From: Candidatus Deianiraea vastatrix
Lineage (GTDB): Bacteria; Pseudomonadota; Alphaproteobacteria; Rickettsiales; Deianiraeaceae
Direction: 5' to 3'
Assembly (NCBI RefSeq): GCF_007993655.1
Contig: NZ_CP029077.1
Span: 47,985-111,984, forward strand
DNA length: 64,000 bases
Made by a program: the position numbers and the translations under genes. Positions 25,956-35,926 of the stretch are shown here, in pieces (the stretch's first letter is position 1; the number at the start of each line of letters is the position of its first letter). The notes beneath the pieces are model-generated. The model ran no database searches, was not told the DNA's origin, and worked only from the letters and a program-made list of their open reading frames with translations.

Positions 25956-27332
25956 TTATAGGGTATTTTTTACCGCATCAAGCCTATGCAAAATAACCTC
26001 TTTTGGAAGGGCTGAGATTATAGCAGTTAACGCCGTTGAGCTTGTAATTCCGATTAAGATTGAGCGAAGAATTGGGCCAACTTGTCCGAATTTAAAGCCA
26101 TTTTGCACCAGAAATTCATCCCATTTGCTTTTAAAATTATCAAGGTCTGTGCTTTGCATAAATTCTATGATTTTTGCAGTTATAATCTTGTCTTTTTGAA
26201 TAAACTCAAGTGCTTCTGGGCTGTAATTAACATCTTTTGTTACATATTTTACAGCGTTTGCGGCAATTTCGTTTAGATTATTGCATTTTTTAAGCTCTGG
26301 CATGATTTTTTCAAGTATCGAAATTTCATTACTGCCTAGTTTTATTTGAGATTGAAGCTCAACTTGCGTGCAAATTAAGTCGATTAAATCTGCATCTTTC
26401 GTGATTTTAATGTGTTGTAAATTTACGCTATATAATTTTTGCATATCAAAACGGGATGGTGACGCGCCAACATCTGAGATTTTAAAGCGTGAAATTGCTT
26501 CATCTTGTGTAATAAAATCACCTTCATAGCTCCAGCCAAGGCTTAGCAAATACATTTTAAGTGCATCAGGCAAAATTCCAAGACCTGCATAATCTGCGAC
26601 CGCAACTGCGTTTTTTCGTTTTGACATTTTTTTCCCACTTTCATCGTGAATTAGCGGAAGATGTCCAAATTCCGGCATTTTTGCACCAATTGCGTTGTAA
26701 ATCACCATTTGTTTTGGAGTGTTGCTTAAATGGTCGTCGCCGCGAATAACATGCGTTATTTTCATGTCAATGTCATCTACGACAACTGCGAACATATAGG
26801 TTGGCGTTCCATCTGAGCGAACTATAATAAAATCGTCAAAAGCCTCGTCAGTAAAGGTAACTTCGCCTTTTATCATGTCATTTAATTTTATTTCGCCTTG
26901 TGGAACTTTAATGCGAATTACAGGCTCTACGCCGTCTGGCTTTGGAAGGCTTTGATCGCGCCATTTTCCGCTATATCTAAAGCTTCTTTTTTCACTTTCT
27001 GCAATTTCGCGCTGCTTGTCAAGCTCCTCTTTTGTGTCATAGGCATAATATGCATTGCCTGATTCTATAAGGCTTTTTGCAACTTCAAGATGTCTTGCGT
27101 ACCGTGAGGATTGATAAACTATCTCTTCATCCGGGTTTAAATTAAGCCATTTCATGCCGTCTAAAATTGCGTCAACTGAGGCTTTTGTTGAGCGTTCTTT
27201 GTCTGTATCTTCAATTCTCATAACGAATTTCCCACCCATTGATTTTGCAAAAATGTAGTTAAAAAGGGCAGTTCTTGCGCCTCCAATATGAAGCATTCCA
27301 GTTGGCGATGGGGCAAATCTAACTCGTATCAT
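25956..27332 (-). CDS. gltX: Glutamyl-tRNA synthetase
   Basis: Class I enzyme charging tRNA-Glu. 458 residues: RFAPSPTGMLHIGGARTALFNY (HIGH), RIEDTDKERS, HVIRGDDHLSNTP and KKMSKRKNAVAV (KMSKR form of KMSKS). Alphaproteobacteria often have two GltX proteins, one misacylating tRNA-Gln for the amidotransferase route; which role this one has cannot be told here. Confidence 0.95.
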   Translation of the reverse strand: MIRVRFAPSPTGMLHIGGARTALFNYIFAKSMGGKFVMRIEDTDKERSTKASVDAILDGMKWLNLNPDEEIVYQSSRYARHLEVAKSLIESGNAYYAYDTKEELDKQREIAESEKRSFRYSGKWRDQSLPKPDGVEPVIRIKVPQGEIKLNDMIKGEVTFTDEAFDDFIIVRSDGTPTYMFAVVVDDIDMKITHVIRGDDHLSNTPKQMVIYNAIGAKMPEFGHLPLIHDESGKKMSKRKNAVAVADYAGLGILPDALKMYLLSLGWSYEGDFITQDEAISRFKISDVGASPSRFDMQKLYSVNLQHIKITKDADLIDLICTQVELQSQIKLGSNEISILEKIMPELKKCNNLNEIAANAVKYVTKDVNYSPEALEFIQKDKIITAKIIEFMQSTDLDNFKSKWDEFLVQNGFKFGQVGPILRSILIGITSSTALTAIISALPKEVILHRLDAVKNTL

Positions 27333-27439
27333 AAAACCAGCATTTTTTCATTAGTAACGGCGTTTTTTTTAATAGTCAAGGTTTTTTACTTGACAATTAT
27401 TAATTTACTTATATCATGATTTCAGTTAATTATTTTTAT

Positions 27440-28969
27440 ATGGATCAAAAACAACCAGTGCAAATTAATGGTGATCAAGAACTAATCGAATTTCCAACAC
27501 ATGAATATATTTACAATGACTTTCAAAAAAACATGAAAGGCGTTAAAACGGTTGTTTCTGATATAGATAGCTGTATTGTTAATTGCATATTACAAAACTA
27601 CACGTCATCAATTACATACCAGAATCATAAAAATAGGCTCACTGACAAAGTTAAAAGCCAAGATTTAGTTACTACGCTGATGCGTGAACATAAATATAAT
27701 GAACTAGGACCTATAACGGCAGATGAGATTGGAGAGTGCTTCAGTAATGACCAATATATACAAATGCTTGTACAGCACTTCAAAGACAATCCAGATACAC
27801 AACTTTGGTTCTTAAGCCCAGCACTTACTGGTTTTACCGATGATCAAAAAAAAGAATTTGCAAAGTTTGTTCATAGTAAATTTGGTGTAAAAGAATTTAG
27901 AATATATACTCAGCATTTCTTTATTGATAATCAAGGTAATGAAATTCCGTACTATGAAAAATTTACTATATCCGGGGATAATGTTACAATGGTTTCAAAT
28001 GGTGCGAATAAATCCACCTATTTCGTTCCCAAACAATATATTATAGGAATCATGAAGGATTGTGATTTTCAGAATGCGGTATTTTTAGACAACGATATTT
28101 CTAATTTAGAATTACTCACGCAAGAAAAATTATCAAAATTACAATCTGTAAAGGTAAAATCATTAGAGGAAATAAATAAAAATATTAAACTAACGAAAAG
28201 ATTGCTCATTGGAATAATGGGTGTAAATGCGGACCATTATAATGTTCAGGAATTTCGGTTTAGGAAAAATGGTACAATTCCCCACCCACATCAAGGCTCT
28301 GTGACACCTAATTCATGCTTCATTGATTTTAATGCAAGTTCAAAAGATTACCGATATTTTTATCAACTTTATAGTAATGGTAGTGGTAAAGGATTAACGA
28401 GATTTAAAGACAACGAAGCAGTTTTTAAATTTTCAAGGAAATCGTGGGATGCAGTAAAAAACAATAATCAAGATTTTGCAGAATATCGAGAAGAGCGTCA
28501 TAAAAAAGAACAACTTCAGGCAATAGAAGTGGTTGAAGAGAAGATTGATTATATTGACAATATTGAGTTGGTAAAATTCTCAGATGAAAGCTATGATAAA
28601 AATGCGGATGAGATATCTAGATTTCAATCATTTAAAGACAATATAAGCAAAGAATATGGTAAGGAAATTCCCAATTGCAATCTTAGCTTGGTTAATAATC
28701 AAGGCAATGAAGAATTGATGCAAATGGAGTTTAAAATGAAGATAGACGACAAGGCAGCTTATGCTAAGCTTAGCAGAGATGTTTATAGAGAATTTGTGTA
28801 TAAAAATTCAAGTGGTAATATTAGTGTATATAATGTAACGGAGTTAGAGGCGAATCAATATGGGAAAATTAAGGAAAACTCGTATCTTTGCAGAGTAACC
28901 ATTAGCAAAAACGATGAATTAACACAGAAATTAAAAAAACCACCTGTGCAGCAACAATATCAAAAGTAG
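27440..28969 (+). CDS. Orphan protein with HAD-phosphatase-like motifs
   Basis: 509 residues from the ATG at 27440. An upstream in-frame ATG at 27416 falls where the promoter -10 should be, and the leader TTATTTTTATATG matches neighbouring orphan genes. In the first half, hydrophobic strand VVSDIDSC carries D41/D43 (HAD motif I), WFLSPALTG gives S126 (motif II) and AVFLDNDISN gives D217/N218/D219 (motif IV), in the right order. The rest is polar with no known domain. No signal peptide. Inference: HAD-like phosphatase fold with a long cap or insert, perhaps an effector. The 3' end converges on the porin. Confidence 0.7.
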   Translation: MDQKQPVQINGDQELIEFPTHEYIYNDFQKNMKGVKTVVSDIDSCIVNCILQNYTSSITYQNHKNRLTDKVKSQDLVTTLMREHKYNELGPITADEIGECFSNDQYIQMLVQHFKDNPDTQLWFLSPALTGFTDDQKKEFAKFVHSKFGVKEFRIYTQHFFIDNQGNEIPYYEKFTISGDNVTMVSNGANKSTYFVPKQYIIGIMKDCDFQNAVFLDNDISNLELLTQEKLSKLQSVKVKSLEEINKNIKLTKRLLIGIMGVNADHYNVQEFRFRKNGTIPHPHQGSVTPNSCFIDFNASSKDYRYFYQLYSNGSGKGLTRFKDNEAVFKFSRKSWDAVKNNNQDFAEYREERHKKEQLQAIEVVEEKIDYIDNIELVKFSDESYDKNADEISRFQSFKDNISKEYGKEIPNCNLSLVNNQGNEELMQMEFKMKIDDKAAYAKLSRDVYREFVYKNSSGNISVYNVTELEANQYGKIKENSYLCRVTISKNDELTQKLKKPPVQQQYQK

Positions 28970-28980
28970 TTTGGATAAAA

Positions 28981-30534
28981 TTAAAATATTACGCGAACAC
29001 CGGTGAGTAGTACTGAGCCCTTATTTTCAATTGGCGTGAATGTTTGACCCATGCTTTGAAGATAGACAGGTGCGCCTTGCATTTTAAATATTGTATATTC
29101 TATATATGGAATAAAGCCTTTAAATTTTCCAGTGCCGACTTTAAAATCTGTTCCAAACGAAGTTGCATCCATTTTATTGCCGACATAGTTTGTGTGAATT
29201 TGAGTTATGCTAAAGTTGATTGGTCCAAAGCCGTATGCTACGCCATAGTTATAAAATCCTGATTTTTGATAGTCAGATCTTACAGAGCCATCGCTGTTAA
29301 ACGGAACTAGCCATGGATATAGATAATTTCCGCTTGAGTCTTTTGTAAAGTTTGCATTTGGCTGCAAGCTGTTACCCCATGAACCGTATGATCCGGCAAG
29401 CGAAAATCCACCGTATAGAAGTTTTGATCCAATTGACCAAGCTGAAAGATTGCGTCTTCCGTTATATCCATTTACGCAAGACCCGCCAAAGCCGCCGCAG
29501 CCGCCGTTTATGCCGTATGGATTGTATATATCTTCTGCTTTTCCTGTCTCATAAGTTGCACCAATTGCAACGCCAAGGTTGTCAAATTGCTCTTTGTAGT
29601 TTAGCCCCATGCTTATGTAATTTCTTACATCCCCTGATGCAGATGTTGTTCTTCCGCCTATGCCAACTTGATTTCCTGCGCCGTTTCTGAGGAATGATGA
29701 ATTGCTTTGGGCCACACCGCCTGCATTTCCTGTATCTGGCGCGAATGAAAGCCCGAATTGAATGCCATTATAGCGAGGCGTGAAATAGTTTATTCCGTTT
29801 TGCAGGCCATATCCATATCTTGGTTGCTGGCGATTATAATACATTACATCGTATTTTCCATTTGTCATTTGTGGATTTGTCTGATTTTGACCTTGGTAAA
29901 TAAACATTGAAGACGAGGCACCTGTTGTAAAACCTGCTTCATTTGGAAGCATTGGAGCAAAGATAAACATTGGCATATAGCCTGCTGAAAGCTCATTTGC
30001 AGCAGCTGTTGTAAGCCCGCTTGTGTTAAAAGTTGGCATGCCGACAAATCTCCACCAATCACCGCCAATACCACCTGTGGCGCGAGCAATTGAAACTGCG
30101 TCCACTCTCATTCTTGAAGAAGCTGACGGAGAAACACCAAGTTCCGTGCGGCCATAGTCTGTTTCAAGGAATACAAAGTTTTGATTTGCATAGCTACCCT
30201 TGTCGTCATCGCTTTGGGTAATTAGTGAGTTCATGACTACAGTTGCACCGATTTTTGTTCCATTTGCAAGATTTACCCCGCCGCTTAAGTCTATTCTTGA
30301 ATGCGTTCTGGTTTGTAGGCTTGTTGTTGAGTTTTGCCTATTTACTGAATCGAGAGTGGAATTGTAGTTTGGCATTACAGATCTTGAGTAAGCCTCGCTT
30401 TGAGATGTATTTGCAAAATTTGAGTCAACATAGCCGCCAAGTGATAAAAATACCTTGTCTTTTACCTCTTCATCCTTTGCAAGAGCAAGGCTTTGATAGA
30501 GTAGAAATGTCAGGATAAAAAGAGCTATTTTCAC
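28981..30534 (-). CDS. Outer-membrane porin-like beta barrel
   Basis: 517 residues with a Sec signal (MKIALFILTFLLYQSLALA) and a mature protein of alternating amphipathic strands rich in Gly, Asn, Ser and Tyr, ending with a terminal Phe (LLTGVRVIF), the usual outer-membrane insertion signal. FLSLGGYVDSNFA near the N-terminus and LETDYGRTELGVSPSASSRMRVD resemble the Gram-negative porin family. A Gly/Cys loop (GGCGGFGGSCVNG) could form a disulfide in an external loop. Probably the major diffusion channel. Substrate not predictable. Confidence 0.85.
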   Translation of the reverse strand: MKIALFILTFLLYQSLALAKDEEVKDKVFLSLGGYVDSNFANTSQSEAYSRSVMPNYNSTLDSVNRQNSTTSLQTRTHSRIDLSGGVNLANGTKIGATVVMNSLITQSDDDKGSYANQNFVFLETDYGRTELGVSPSASSRMRVDAVSIARATGGIGGDWWRFVGMPTFNTSGLTTAAANELSAGYMPMFIFAPMLPNEAGFTTGASSSMFIYQGQNQTNPQMTNGKYDVMYYNRQQPRYGYGLQNGINYFTPRYNGIQFGLSFAPDTGNAGGVAQSNSSFLRNGAGNQVGIGGRTTSASGDVRNYISMGLNYKEQFDNLGVAIGATYETGKAEDIYNPYGINGGCGGFGGSCVNGYNGRRNLSAWSIGSKLLYGGFSLAGSYGSWGNSLQPNANFTKDSSGNYLYPWLVPFNSDGSVRSDYQKSGFYNYGVAYGFGPINFSITQIHTNYVGNKMDATSFGTDFKVGTGKFKGFIPYIEYTIFKMQGAPVYLQSMGQTFTPIENKGSVLLTGVRVIF

Positions 30535-30595
30535 TTATATTGCAATGATTTTTGAAAAAATATTTACAAGAAATTAAAATGCAAGTTTTTTTTAC

Positions 30596-30624
30596 TTGAC
30601 ATTATATAAAATTTGTGGTATAAT
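30596..30624 (+). promoter_or_regulatory. Perfect-consensus sigma-70 promoter
   Basis: TTGACA (30596-30601), 17 bp, TATAAT (30619-30624), with TTGTGGTATAATAG identical to the promoter at 13677. It drives the MORN-repeat gene at 30646 and excludes the upstream in-frame GTG at 30613, which lies inside it. Confidence 0.85.
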
Positions 30625-30645
30625 AGTAAAATTATTTTTTTATTT

Positions 30646-32790
30646 ATGCAGCAAAATACTAAACCATTCCTTAGTCTTGATGGGCAAAAAACACTAAAAT
30701 TTACAGATGTAAAAATACAAGAAGATGGCACGATAAACATTGTTTTTAAACATGATGATGAAGAAAAAAATGTTCAATTTGGTGGAAAACTAAATGGAGA
30801 TATTGCAACTGGCTTTTTTTATACACACAAGGCTAGTCCCATACCATTTGCTTTGAAAGTAGAATTGAAAGATGGAAAAATTACCGATATTAATCAATTG
30901 TCGGAAATTGATGATAATAAAAAATATACATCCAAATCTGCCCAAGGACAATCATATGATAAAACAAGTTATAAAAAATTTGCAACTTTAGCTGCTGAAT
31001 ATCAGCGGCAAAAGAATGAGTCAGAACGACAAAATATTTATCAACAAGCAGGATTACCTGAACAAGGAGGTAATACCAATACTCAAGCCAATCCTGTTTC
31101 CCAGCAAAGACAACAAGGACAAGGTAATCAGCAAGTTACACAGTCTTTAAATCAACAACAGCCTTTACCAAATATCCAACAAGTACAAGGTAGTCAGCAA
31201 GATCTACAGTCTTCAAATCAACAACAAGTACAAAATCAACAACAAGTTATATTACAGCAAAATAGAAATGTTGTCACTATTCGTGATGATAATCGATGGA
31301 AAGTAGAGTACCAAGGTGCGATGAGTGAAGGAAAGAAGATAATAAATGGCAAAGGTAAGATGTTTTGGTATAAAAAGGAAAATGATAAAGATGTGCTAAT
31401 AAAAACTTACGAAGGGAATTTTGAAAATGACACAATGCATGGCAAAGGCAAGCTTTATTTTCCTAATGGATCTTACTATGATGGTCATTGGGTAAATGGC
31501 AAGCAAGAAGGCAAAGGTACATTGTTATATGCAGATGATTATTCATTTTATCAAGGGGATTTTGCAAATGGCAAAAGGCACGGCAAAGGTTATTATTGTT
31601 ATCCTAATGGAGGACGTTACGAAGGGAATTTTGAAAATGGTGAGCCGAAAGGTAATGGTCAATATTATGTAAAAAAAGATGGAAAAGAAATTTTGGTGTA
31701 TGATGGAGAGTTTAATGGTGATATGAACCGACATGGACGTGGTATATATTATGATCAAGGAGAAAAACGTTACGAAGGGGATTTTGAAAATGACACAATG
31801 CACGGCCAAGGTATATTGTATTATCCTGATGGAGGATGTTACAAAGGGGATTTTGAAAATGGTGAGCCGAAAGGTAATGGTGAATATTATGTAAACGGAA
31901 TTTTGGTGTATAGTGGAGAGTTTAATGGTAATATGAACCGACATGGCTACGGTAGGCTTTATGATCAAAATAGTCAAGTCATATATGAAGGAGAATGGAA
32001 AGATGATGAAATACACGGCCAAGGTGAACTTTATGATAAATGTGAACGACTTATATACGAAGGAACTTGGAGCAATGGTATAAGATCTTATGGAATTATA
32101 TATGGTTATAAAGAAGAATTAAAGCAAAGTAACAGCAATCCCGAGGGGCAATATAAAATCTATGAGGGAAATTTTAATGCATCTGGTGAACCTTCACATG
32201 GCAAGTTATTTAATGACAAAGGTGAGTGTTATTATGATGGTGATGTGAAAGTGGACGATAATGGCAATATTGTAATGCATGGTAGTGGTCGATATTTTGA
32301 AAAGGAAACTACTTATGAAGTTCAATGCAACAATGGCAAGATTACCAGTAAAGAGTTGTATGTTGAAAATGAAATTATTTACACAAAAAGAGAAGAAATT
32401 AATGCAATCCAAGAAGTTAACGAAGAAGTATCTGGCAGTGTTCAACAGTCTGGTACTCCAGAACAGGAGCAAGGTGGAATTTGGGGTTGGTGCAAAAAGG
32501 TTTGGTCTGGAATTAAAAACTTCTTTTCTTGCTGCAGTGGAGATGAAGCTGTTCAGGTAGACGTTGCTAATGAGATTAGCTTAGCACAAGATGATGATTT
32601 GTCTCATAAAAGCAAAGTTATCGACAAAGATTCCCATAATAAGAATCCAGTTGCACCGGTAAGTGGCGCTACACCATATCAAAGTCCTTGCATACAAAAA
32701 CGGGAAGTGAGCCAAGTAGCACCAGTAGGTAGTTTTGTGAAGCAGCAAGAAGAGAGGAATCTAGGTAATAATAATATTAAAGCTGTTTAA
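30646..32790 (+). CDS. MORN-repeat protein, orphan
   Basis: 714 residues from the ATG at 30646. Order: an N-terminal beta-rich domain (~115 aa), a Gln-rich linker (about residues 130-205), at least ten MORN repeats (pattern YEGNFEND.MHGKGKLYFPNG) from about residue 255 to 470, a less regular tail, a Cys patch (FFSCCSG) and a polar C-terminus. MORN repeats bind membranes or proteins and are common in eukaryotes and host-associated bacteria. No signal peptide. Inference: candidate translocated or surface protein. Parts of the repeat block are nearly identical at DNA level, showing recent expansion. Confidence 0.85.
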   Translation: MQQNTKPFLSLDGQKTLKFTDVKIQEDGTINIVFKHDDEEKNVQFGGKLNGDIATGFFYTHKASPIPFALKVELKDGKITDINQLSEIDDNKKYTSKSAQGQSYDKTSYKKFATLAAEYQRQKNESERQNIYQQAGLPEQGGNTNTQANPVSQQRQQGQGNQQVTQSLNQQQPLPNIQQVQGSQQDLQSSNQQQVQNQQQVILQQNRNVVTIRDDNRWKVEYQGAMSEGKKIINGKGKMFWYKKENDKDVLIKTYEGNFENDTMHGKGKLYFPNGSYYDGHWVNGKQEGKGTLLYADDYSFYQGDFANGKRHGKGYYCYPNGGRYEGNFENGEPKGNGQYYVKKDGKEILVYDGEFNGDMNRHGRGIYYDQGEKRYEGDFENDTMHGQGILYYPDGGCYKGDFENGEPKGNGEYYVNGILVYSGEFNGNMNRHGYGRLYDQNSQVIYEGEWKDDEIHGQGELYDKCERLIYEGTWSNGIRSYGIIYGYKEELKQSNSNPEGQYKIYEGNFNASGEPSHGKLFNDKGECYYDGDVKVDDNGNIVMHGSGRYFEKETTYEVQCNNGKITSKELYVENEIIYTKREEINAIQEVNEEVSGSVQQSGTPEQEQGGIWGWCKKVWSGIKNFFSCCSGDEAVQVDVANEISLAQDDDLSHKSKVIDKDSHNKNPVAPVSGATPYQSPCIQKREVSQVAPVGSFVKQQEERNLGNNNIKAV
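31590..31970 (+). repeat. Long-period internal duplication in the MORN block
   Basis: DNA around 31621-31740 recurs around 31843-31950 with only a few changes (offset 222 bp, falling to 210 bp after a 12-nt deletion). A shorter unit at 31412 recurs near 31772. The unit spans about three MORN repeats. Confidence 0.75.
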
Positions 32791-33013
32791 CAAATTTAAT
32801 AAAACAACCAAGATGTTACGGGGAGACAGTAATCTAGACGAGGTAATTTGCAATATTTATCGTAAATTATCAAAAAGATAGTATGTATTCTCTGTAGCCT
32901 TCTTTACTGCGGTGTTATGTATATCGAACTGACATAATATCCGCAGAAAAATCTGACAAATAGCTCAAGCTTTTGCATTTTGAAAGTCAATGTTACTTAA
33001 ATCTATTGAGATT
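32791..33013. other. Intergenic stretch with an imperfect hairpin
   Basis: Between convergent genes. GCGGTGTTATG and CATAATATCCGC (32909-32944) form an imperfect stem of about 11 bp with one bulge, without a clear T-run on either side. A 22-codon ORF from about 32813 ends near 32881, too short to support. Nothing else is recognised. Confidence 0.4.
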
Positions 33014-33733
33014 TTATTTCAATGGTTCAAATAGATATCGATGCAACCTCTGCAATCTTTTGCTTTTTGGTAATATGCGATTTACAATTGCAATTAAAAT
33101 TGAGTTTATGTAATACCCGCAGAAAAATCCAACTATAGCGCCGGCTGTAACATCATAAATATCGTGTCTGTCAGCGTAAATTCGGCTAGCTCCTGTTGCA
33201 ATTCCTAAAAGATAAAATGGTGCGCCGATTTTTATTCCATGAAATCTGTGCAAAAATCCCCCAAGAACAACAGTTCCAGAGGTATGGCCAGACGGAAAGG
33301 ACTTGTAATTTCCACCATCCGGGCGTTTTTTATGTACCGCGACCTTTAGTGCATGCGTTATGACATAGGTTGAGGCAAGAGAGACGTTATACAAGCCTCC
33401 AACTGCGGAAACATTGAAAAATTGTGGCATAAATTGTGGAAAAACCCATGCGCCACGCAGGTAATACGTTGCTATCTCATCGGCTTTGATTTGCTCGTCA
33501 GTCTTTCCAAGCATTTTAAAGTACTTTATTTTGCCCTCGTGCTTGGTAAGCAATCTGCCGTTTTCATCGTGTAAAAGATCGATATTTTTGTGTATCTGTT
33601 TTTTACTTTTTGTCCAGTCTATTCCAAATTTTTCTGGAAAAAGCTTGAAAATTGCAACAAACGAGAGGGTTATGAGCGCAAAAAGCAGGGATATTTTATC
33701 GAATCTATTGCGGATTTTTAGAAATTTTAGCAT
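33014..33733 (-). CDS. PAP2-family membrane phosphatase
   Basis: 239 residues, multi-pass. The three PAP2 motifs are present: KVAVHKKRPDGG (K..RP), FPSGHTSG (PSGH) and SRIYADRHDIYDV (SR...H..D). Such enzymes dephosphorylate lipid phosphates such as undecaprenyl pyrophosphate, phosphatidate or lipid A phosphates at the periplasmic face. A bacA-like role is possible but the substrate is not determined. It starts 3 bp after the end of nrdB on the same strand, so it is probably co-transcribed with it. Confidence 0.88.
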   Translation of the reverse strand: MLKFLKIRNRFDKISLLFALITLSFVAIFKLFPEKFGIDWTKSKKQIHKNIDLLHDENGRLLTKHEGKIKYFKMLGKTDEQIKADEIATYYLRGAWVFPQFMPQFFNVSAVGGLYNVSLASTYVITHALKVAVHKKRPDGGNYKSFPSGHTSGTVVLGGFLHRFHGIKIGAPFYLLGIATGASRIYADRHDIYDVTAGAIVGFFCGYYINSILIAIVNRILPKSKRLQRLHRYLFEPLK

Positions 33734-33736
33734 ATT

Positions 33737-34729
33737 TTACGAATCAAAAAGGGTTCTTTCATGAATTTTAAAGGCATCTTCCCAAGTTCCCGTTGTTGCA
33801 GATTTTGAATACTCAGTAGAGCGAACCTCAAAGAAATTAGCGTGCTCAACCCCGTTTAAAATTGGGTCAAGCCAATACCCTATTGGATTTTTCTTAACAC
33901 CAAAAACAGGCTCAATTCCAAGCTGTATAAGCCTTCTATCTGCGATATATCTGATATATTCTTTAACTTCCGCAGCAGACAAACCCTCAACGGCGCCGTC
34001 AATTTCAAATGCAAGATCTACGAATTTATCTTCATTTATAACCATTTCTTGTGCTATTTTCTGTATTTTTTTGTGTAATTTTTTTAAATCAATCTGTGGA
34101 TTTTCGTTTATAAATTCATGGAAAAGCCTGATTATACTTAGGCAATGCAGGGTTTCATCTCGAACTGACCAAGTAATAATTTGACCCATGCCCTTCATTT
34201 TTCCAAATCTTGTGAAATTAAGCAGTATTACAAAAGAGGCAAAAAGCTGCATTCCTTCTGTAAATGCGCCAAAAGTTGCAAGTGTAATTGCTATTCCCTC
34301 TATGCTGTCGTGTTTAATTTGGTGTAAATAGTCGCATTTATCTTTCATTTCTTTGTATTTTAGAAATTCGATATATATATCGTCAGGCATTCCAAGGGTT
34401 TCAACAAGGTGAGAATAGGCAACAACATGTATAGTTTCCATATTTGAAAACGCCGCAAGCATCATTTTTACTTCAACTGGCTGGAAAATATTGGCATATC
34501 TTTGCATATAGCAGTCATTTACCTCAATATCCATCTGGGTAAATAGCTTAAATATCTGGGTGCAGAGATTTTTTTCTGCAAGAGTAAGCCTGTTTTTCCA
34601 GTCACGAATATCGTCTGACATAGGCACCTCTTCTGGCAGCCAATGCGTTTGTTGCTGCATTTTCCAGGCATCAAAAGCCCAAGGATAGTCAAATGGTTTA
34701 AAATTCTTTCTTTCTTTTAGCAGCGACAT
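33737..34729 (-). CDS. nrdB: Ribonucleotide reductase class I, beta subunit
   Basis: Carries the di-iron/tyrosyl radical cofactor for dNTP synthesis. 330 residues from the ATG complementary to 34727-34729 (MSLLKERKNFKPFDYPW); the frame continues 18 codons further but that part is not family sequence. Metal ligands are in MDIEVND and NMETIH, and the radical Tyr follows His by four residues (NMETIHVVAYSHL), as in NrdB. Later ligands lie in SIEGIAITLATFG and RDETLHCLSI. nrdA is not adjacent. Confidence 0.93.
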   Translation of the reverse strand: MSLLKERKNFKPFDYPWAFDAWKMQQQTHWLPEEVPMSDDIRDWKNRLTLAEKNLCTQIFKLFTQMDIEVNDCYMQRYANIFQPVEVKMMLAAFSNMETIHVVAYSHLVETLGMPDDIYIEFLKYKEMKDKCDYLHQIKHDSIEGIAITLATFGAFTEGMQLFASFVILLNFTRFGKMKGMGQIITWSVRDETLHCLSIIRLFHEFINENPQIDLKKLHKKIQKIAQEMVINEDKFVDLAFEIDGAVEGLSAAEVKEYIRYIADRRLIQLGIEPVFGVKKNPIGYWLDPILNGVEHANFFEVRSTEYSKSATTGTWEDAFKIHERTLFDS

Positions 34730-34911
34730 AAAAATAATATAATTGTCAGGATTTTTTAATACACAGAAAATAAATTGCAACACTTTTTTAGTTACAAGTA
34801 TTTTGCGTATTTTGCCATTTAGTGTATTATGAATTTTTATTTTCGGGGTTGAAAAGTTGGGTTTTGTGATTATATATATCTATACGCTGTTTGTGATTTT
34901 GAGAATTAGAT

Positions 34912-35898
34912 ATGAAAAAATTAGCTATATTTATAGATACGAATTATTTTTGCAAGCGTCAAGGTGAAAAATATTTACCAATACCAAAGATGATGCATCA
35001 AATTTATGATTACATATTACGAAATGAAAATGTTATATTTCTAAAAACTCAAATTTTTAAATCAGAAATTGAAGATAAAATAAATAATTTAATTTCATTT
35101 GAGGAAACGGCAAAAATATTTTCAGATTATATTTCTTTTGATAAGGAGGACGATGATGAAATTACCAAAAATATTCATAAATATAGAGATTATTACAAAG
35201 AAACAATTGAAAAATATATTCAGCATTGCAAATCAATAGATATTCAATTGAGTCCAGATGATATAAAATTTGGCTGTGAAAGGGAGTATAAAAAACAACC
35301 GCCATTTCATAAGAAGACAAACTCATGGAAAGATGTTTTAAATCTAATATATGTTAAAAAATGGGCTGAGTTAAATAAAAATGAATACGATGTTTGGTTT
35401 GTATCAAAAGATGGAGATTTTGAAGGTATTGGAGAAAATGAATTTAATATTTCTTTTATACGTGGATTGCCAGATTTTAAAGCTATTAACCAAAGATTTG
35501 ATGCGCATTTGAAGAAAGATAAGGACTTAGAACATGCTTTGTTGAATCATTTGTTTTCTGTGGAGGAAATTATTAAAGCTGAAATAGAATGCAATGCTTA
35601 TCTTTCACCTGACGCTTACGAACTTGACGGATCAACAGAATTAATTAATATTATTACAATAGACAATATTAAACATGAAAATAATTTAATAACAGGCAAG
35701 ATTTTCTTTGAAGCTCATGTGAGTTTTTTTTGGCTACAAGATGTTGAAGTATGGGATGATTTTTATTACAAAGTTCCTTTGCCACACGAGTTTTATCGGT
35801 ATTGTGAAACAAAAGTAACGGCAGATTTTAAATGTAGTAAAAACTACGAAGATATGGAAATTGACAACTTCAATATTTTGGAATGTAAGGAGTATTAA
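34912..35898 (+). CDS. PIN-like domain protein (DUF4935-like)
   Basis: 328 residues. The first ~185 look like a PIN nuclease fold: strand plus acid AIFIDTNYF (D9), a long helical insert rich in charged residues, SWKDVLNLI (D141) and VWFVSKDGDFEGI (D167/D169), the usual acidic cluster. The C-terminal ~140 residues are beta-rich without a known domain. PIN proteins of this type are probable metal-dependent RNases found in stress or defence settings. No antitoxin gene is adjacent: nrdB diverges upstream and an ABC-F gene converges downstream. Family assignment is by eye. Confidence 0.6.
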   Translation: MKKLAIFIDTNYFCKRQGEKYLPIPKMMHQIYDYILRNENVIFLKTQIFKSEIEDKINNLISFEETAKIFSDYISFDKEDDDEITKNIHKYRDYYKETIEKYIQHCKSIDIQLSPDDIKFGCEREYKKQPPFHKKTNSWKDVLNLIYVKKWAELNKNEYDVWFVSKDGDFEGIGENEFNISFIRGLPDFKAINQRFDAHLKKDKDLEHALLNHLFSVEEIIKAEIECNAYLSPDAYELDGSTELINIITIDNIKHENNLITGKIFFEAHVSFFWLQDVEVWDDFYYKVPLPHEFYRYCETKVTADFKCSKNYEDMEIDNFNILECKEY

Positions 35899-35926
35899 AA
35901 ATTTAAAAGCAAACCAAACCCCCTAA

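Noticed and set aside
31543..32022. 159-aa minus-strand ORF with repeats
   Set aside because: It lies wholly inside the MORN gene and its repeats mirror the MORN repeats.
32813..32881. 22-codon ORF after the MORN gene
   Set aside because: Too short, with no promoter, start signal or recognisable sequence.
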